This document shows, in pieces, positions 14,299 to 16,291 of a stretch of DNA of 16,291 nt (its first letter is position 1; the number at the start of each line of letters is the position of its first letter). Origin of the DNA: an uncultured Selenomonadales bacterium (GTDB taxonomy: Bacteria > Bacillota > Negativicutes > Selenomonadales > Selenomonadaceae); NCBI GenBank assembly GCA_937901445.1, contig CALDHY010000098.1:1-16291 (forward strand), in the 5' to 3' direction. The position numbers were made by a program, and so were the translations under genes. A model generated the notes under the pieces. The model saw only the letters and a list, made by a program, of their open reading frames with translations, was not told the origin of the DNA and searched no databases.

Positions 14299-15584
14299 TT
14301 TGCGCCTCCGTCAAATTTCAGCACGACCATTGAACCGTCAAAACAAAATCGCTCAATTTCGCCGTCGTCAGTCAAATAATCCAAAAAGTACGGCAACCTT
14401 TCGACCTCATCAATAATTTTATCTTCAGCTTTTACGGCGGTATCTTTTTTAACGATATTCATTTTTTCAATATCATCATGATTCATAATTTTTTGCGGCT
14501 CGACAAGCTCGGTATAAACTCGGCAAGCTGAAAGGTATTCGTTAATTTTTTCAAGGAACGCCGCGTAAAATTTTGGATTTTCACTGTTGCCGCGATAAAT
14601 TGACACGGGCAAATTTGACAAAAAATATTTCTGCAACGTGCCAAAAAAGGCGTTTGTAACTTCCTCTGAAAAATTATCTTCGTCGAACTTGCCGCGCTTT
14701 ACTTTGTCTGAAAATTTTTGCAGATTGTGCTGATAATTTTTTATAAGGCGGATAAAACTGTCCTTTTTGCCGAAATTTGAACCTTCAAGAAAAGAAATTA
14801 TACCGGACAAATTTTCGACAGTTGCCAAAGTTTTTTTTGCATCGCCGGGCTTATTTGAAAAGAGCGGGCGATTATTTTTTTTAAGTTGAAAGTCTTGAAT
14901 TGATAATTTTTTTGGCGGCGTTTGAACAGTTTCAACTTTTTCTTGAGTTGGTAATTTTGGCGTCGGCGATACAGCAAGCGGCGGCGGCTGAACAGTTTCA
15001 AGTTTTTTAATTCGTTCATCGCAGGAAGAATTTAAATTTTGCAAATTGGTTAAAGCGGCTTGAACTTGCTGAAAATAATTTTGGTACTGCGCGCGGGTTT
15101 TATTTTGTTCGGAAATTTGAAATTCAAGCGCGGCTATACGTTGTTCAAAAATTTTTGTATCAGCGGGCGGCGCGGCAGTTGGTGCAGGATATTTTTTATT
15201 TTCCAGTGCGTCAATTCTTTTTTCAAGTGCGGCAAGTCTTTGATTAATATCTCTCAACGCGGCTTGTATATCTGCAGCTTGCGGCAGGGCAGAAATTTTT
15301 CTTTCGAGTTCATAAACGGCGGCATTTGTGGCGTAATTTCTTTGAATTTCATTTTGAAGTTGTCGATAAAAATTATTTAAATCGCCGGTCGATACGCAAT
15401 TTTGAAGTGCAAAATGCAAGCGTTCAATTTCTTTTTGATGATCGGCAATAAATTTTTCATTCTGCGCAATTCGTGAATCGTTATTCGGCAAATTGTTTAT
15501 TCGATTGTTAATTTTACTTTCTAAGCCTCTGCCGGAAAAAAATCCCAATAAGCCGAGCAATCCCAATAAACCGATAAAATCCAT
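14295..15584 (-). CDS. Coiled-coil protein with hydrophobic N-terminus and operon-specific C-terminal domain
   Basis: A 429-residue protein with no family I recognise. It begins with a glycine/leucine hydrophobic stretch (IGLLGLLGLLGFFSGRG, 4-20) that may insert into or associate with the membrane, though it is short for a full helix. Residues about 20-130 and 145-197 are coiled coil, joined by a Pro/Ala linker (about 132-141); a second Pro-rich linker with repeated ETVQ-PP spans about 196-225. The C-terminal domain (about 255-429) is paralogous to the protein encoded just upstream: both share a FxxLIxxY helix region and end in a DGEIE-(R/K)-F-x-x-DG strand motif. The ATG follows the upstream TAA with no gap, and GGGAG 8 bases before it is the ribosome binding site. 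The stop overlaps the lidless Hsp70 start, tying it to that ATPase. Confidence 0.82.
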   Translation of the reverse strand: MDFIGLLGLLGLLGFFSGRGLESKINNRINNLPNNDSRIAQNEKFIADHQKEIERLHFALQNCVSTGDLNNFYRQLQNEIQRNYATNAAVYELERKISALPQAADIQAALRDINQRLAALEKRIDALENKKYPAPTAAPPADTKIFEQRIAALEFQISEQNKTRAQYQNYFQQVQAALTNLQNLNSSCDERIKKLETVQPPPLAVSPTPKLPTQEKVETVQTPPKKLSIQDFQLKKNNRPLFSNKPGDAKKTLATVENLSGIISFLEGSNFGKKDSFIRLIKNYQHNLQKFSDKVKRGKFDEDNFSEEVTNAFFGTLQKYFLSNLPVSIYRGNSENPKFYAAFLEKINEYLSACRVYTELVEPQKIMNHDDIEKMNIVKKDTAVKAEDKIIDEVERLPYFLDYLTDDGEIERFCFDGSMVVLKFDGGAK

Positions 15585-16263
15585 TTAATTCACTCCCTGC
15601 CTTTTGAAAACCGTACATTCGCCGTCAATCCAAAATTTTTCAATTTCGCCGTCTTCGTTGTAATATTCAAAGTAACGCGGCTGAAGGGAAATTTCAGAAA
15701 TTAAATTATCCAAGTGTTCAAAGGGCGCAGGGACAACTGTCGGTTCAAAATGTTCCATCCATTGGCGGAAATTTTCACGCGGCTTGACGTTTGCAGATTT
15801 TAAGCCGATACCGGCGAAATATTTTTTTACGCGGTCATCAATCGCTTGATAGTATGAAACGGGCTCTTTGCCCCTGCCGCGCAGCCCTGCAACGCAAGCT
15901 TTTAAAATCGTGTAAAAGCGTTTTCGTATGACTTCAGCAAGTTTTTCAACAAAAAGATATGAAGTGCTTTCGTCAAAGTCATTCGGCGTTGCAAGTTTTT
16001 TTTCGGTGTAAGCTTTATATGTTTCAATTAAATTCAAAAACTGCGGGCTTTGAGAATCCTGCTTGCCCGCGAAAAAATTTTTCAATTCGTGTAAATCCGA
16101 AACAGTGTCTCGCAATTCCATCCAATCCCGCCTGCCCGCGATATTTACCGGCGAAAATTTACTTTTTGTAACAGAAATTACAGCGGGCGGCGGCGTTGAC
16201 TGTTGACTGATTCCATAACTTGCAACGGCGTCCAATGAATTTACTTTTGGCGGTTTTACCGGC
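15585..16263 (-). CDS. Paralogue of the neighbouring C-terminal domain, 5'-truncated by the contig end
   Basis: About 225 authentic residues of an unrecognised protein whose beginning is missing. The frame stays open through the adapter to a GTG at 16280, but those first codons (MCSSDL) come from adapter sequence; the first complete genuine codon is Pro at 16262-16260. A low-complexity part with PPP (about 30-32 in the read-through numbering) leads to a helical domain (about 50-200), then a strand motif YNEDGEIEKFWIDGECTVFK near the end. This layout matches the C-terminal half of the 429-residue protein downstream (LTDDGEIERFCFDGSMVVLK), so the two are paralogues. The missing part may hold a coiled coil and anchor as in the partner. 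The TAA directly abuts the next ATG. Confidence 0.8.
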
Positions 16264-16291
16264 AGATCGGAAGAGCACACGTCTGAACTCC
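16264..16291. other. Illumina TruSeq adapter sequence (contamination)
   Basis: The last 28 bases begin AGATCGGAAGAGCACACGTC and continue as the standard TruSeq read-through adapter. They are not part of the genome. The contig therefore ends at 16263. Confidence 0.97.

Noticed and set aside
16264..16280. GTG start with an upstream coding segment for the last gene
   Set aside because: These bases are sequencing adapter; the true start lies beyond the contig.

Overview
The window is an AT-rich bacterial contig end with tightly packed genes, strong AGGAGG-type ribosome binding sites and several TTG starts, which suggests a Bacillota genome. A relative of the Selenomonadales/Negativicutes is my best guess, but this is inference and no rRNA or tRNA is present to confirm it. 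The last 28 bases (16264-16291) are Illumina TruSeq adapter, so the assembly ends artificially inside a gene and its apparent N-terminus (MCSSDL) is not biological.

Left part (1-4560, all minus strand). Transcription starts at a promoter near 4532-4560 and reads an M15-family zinc peptidase, a dipeptide/oligopeptide-binding lipoprotein, two DppB/DppC-type permeases, and then, two bases after the permease stop, the N-terminal 82 codons of a type III (Mod-like) DNA methyltransferase that runs off the left end. The transporter ATPases are not in view. A perfect-period array of six 8-bp repeats separates the peptidase from the binding protein. Divergently from the same small promoter region, on the plus strand, lies a beta-lactamase-like serine hydrolase (4577-5836). 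A peptidase, a penicillin-binding-like hydrolase and a peptide importer side by side suggest handling of cell-wall or other peptides.

Right part (5825-16263, all minus strand) is the unusual region: one long, tightly spaced gene set built around three different Hsp70/actin-like ATPases. In transcription order it holds a protein cut by the contig end; a coiled-coil protein with a hydrophobic glycine/leucine N-terminus whose C-terminal domain is paralogous to the first; a lidless Hsp70 with altered phosphate loops; a 56-residue charged protein; a repeat-rich coiled-coil protein; an Hsp70 whose helical lid is replaced by a von Willebrand factor A domain; a 100-bp spacer carrying two opposed arrays of 7-bp repeats; a 950-residue Hsp70-like ATPase with a long N-terminal extension; and a 270-residue protein of unknown function. 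Stop/start spacing is from a 4-base overlap to 13 bases except at the repeat spacer, so co-expression is likely. No J-domain protein, recognisable GrpE, protease or nuclease is present in this operon.

My working idea is that the operon encodes a specialised chaperone-like machine in which Hsp70-fold ATPases act with coiled-coil partners and a metal-dependent VWA adhesion domain, perhaps at the membrane. Its function cannot be read from the sequence, and it is the best candidate here for an undescribed system.
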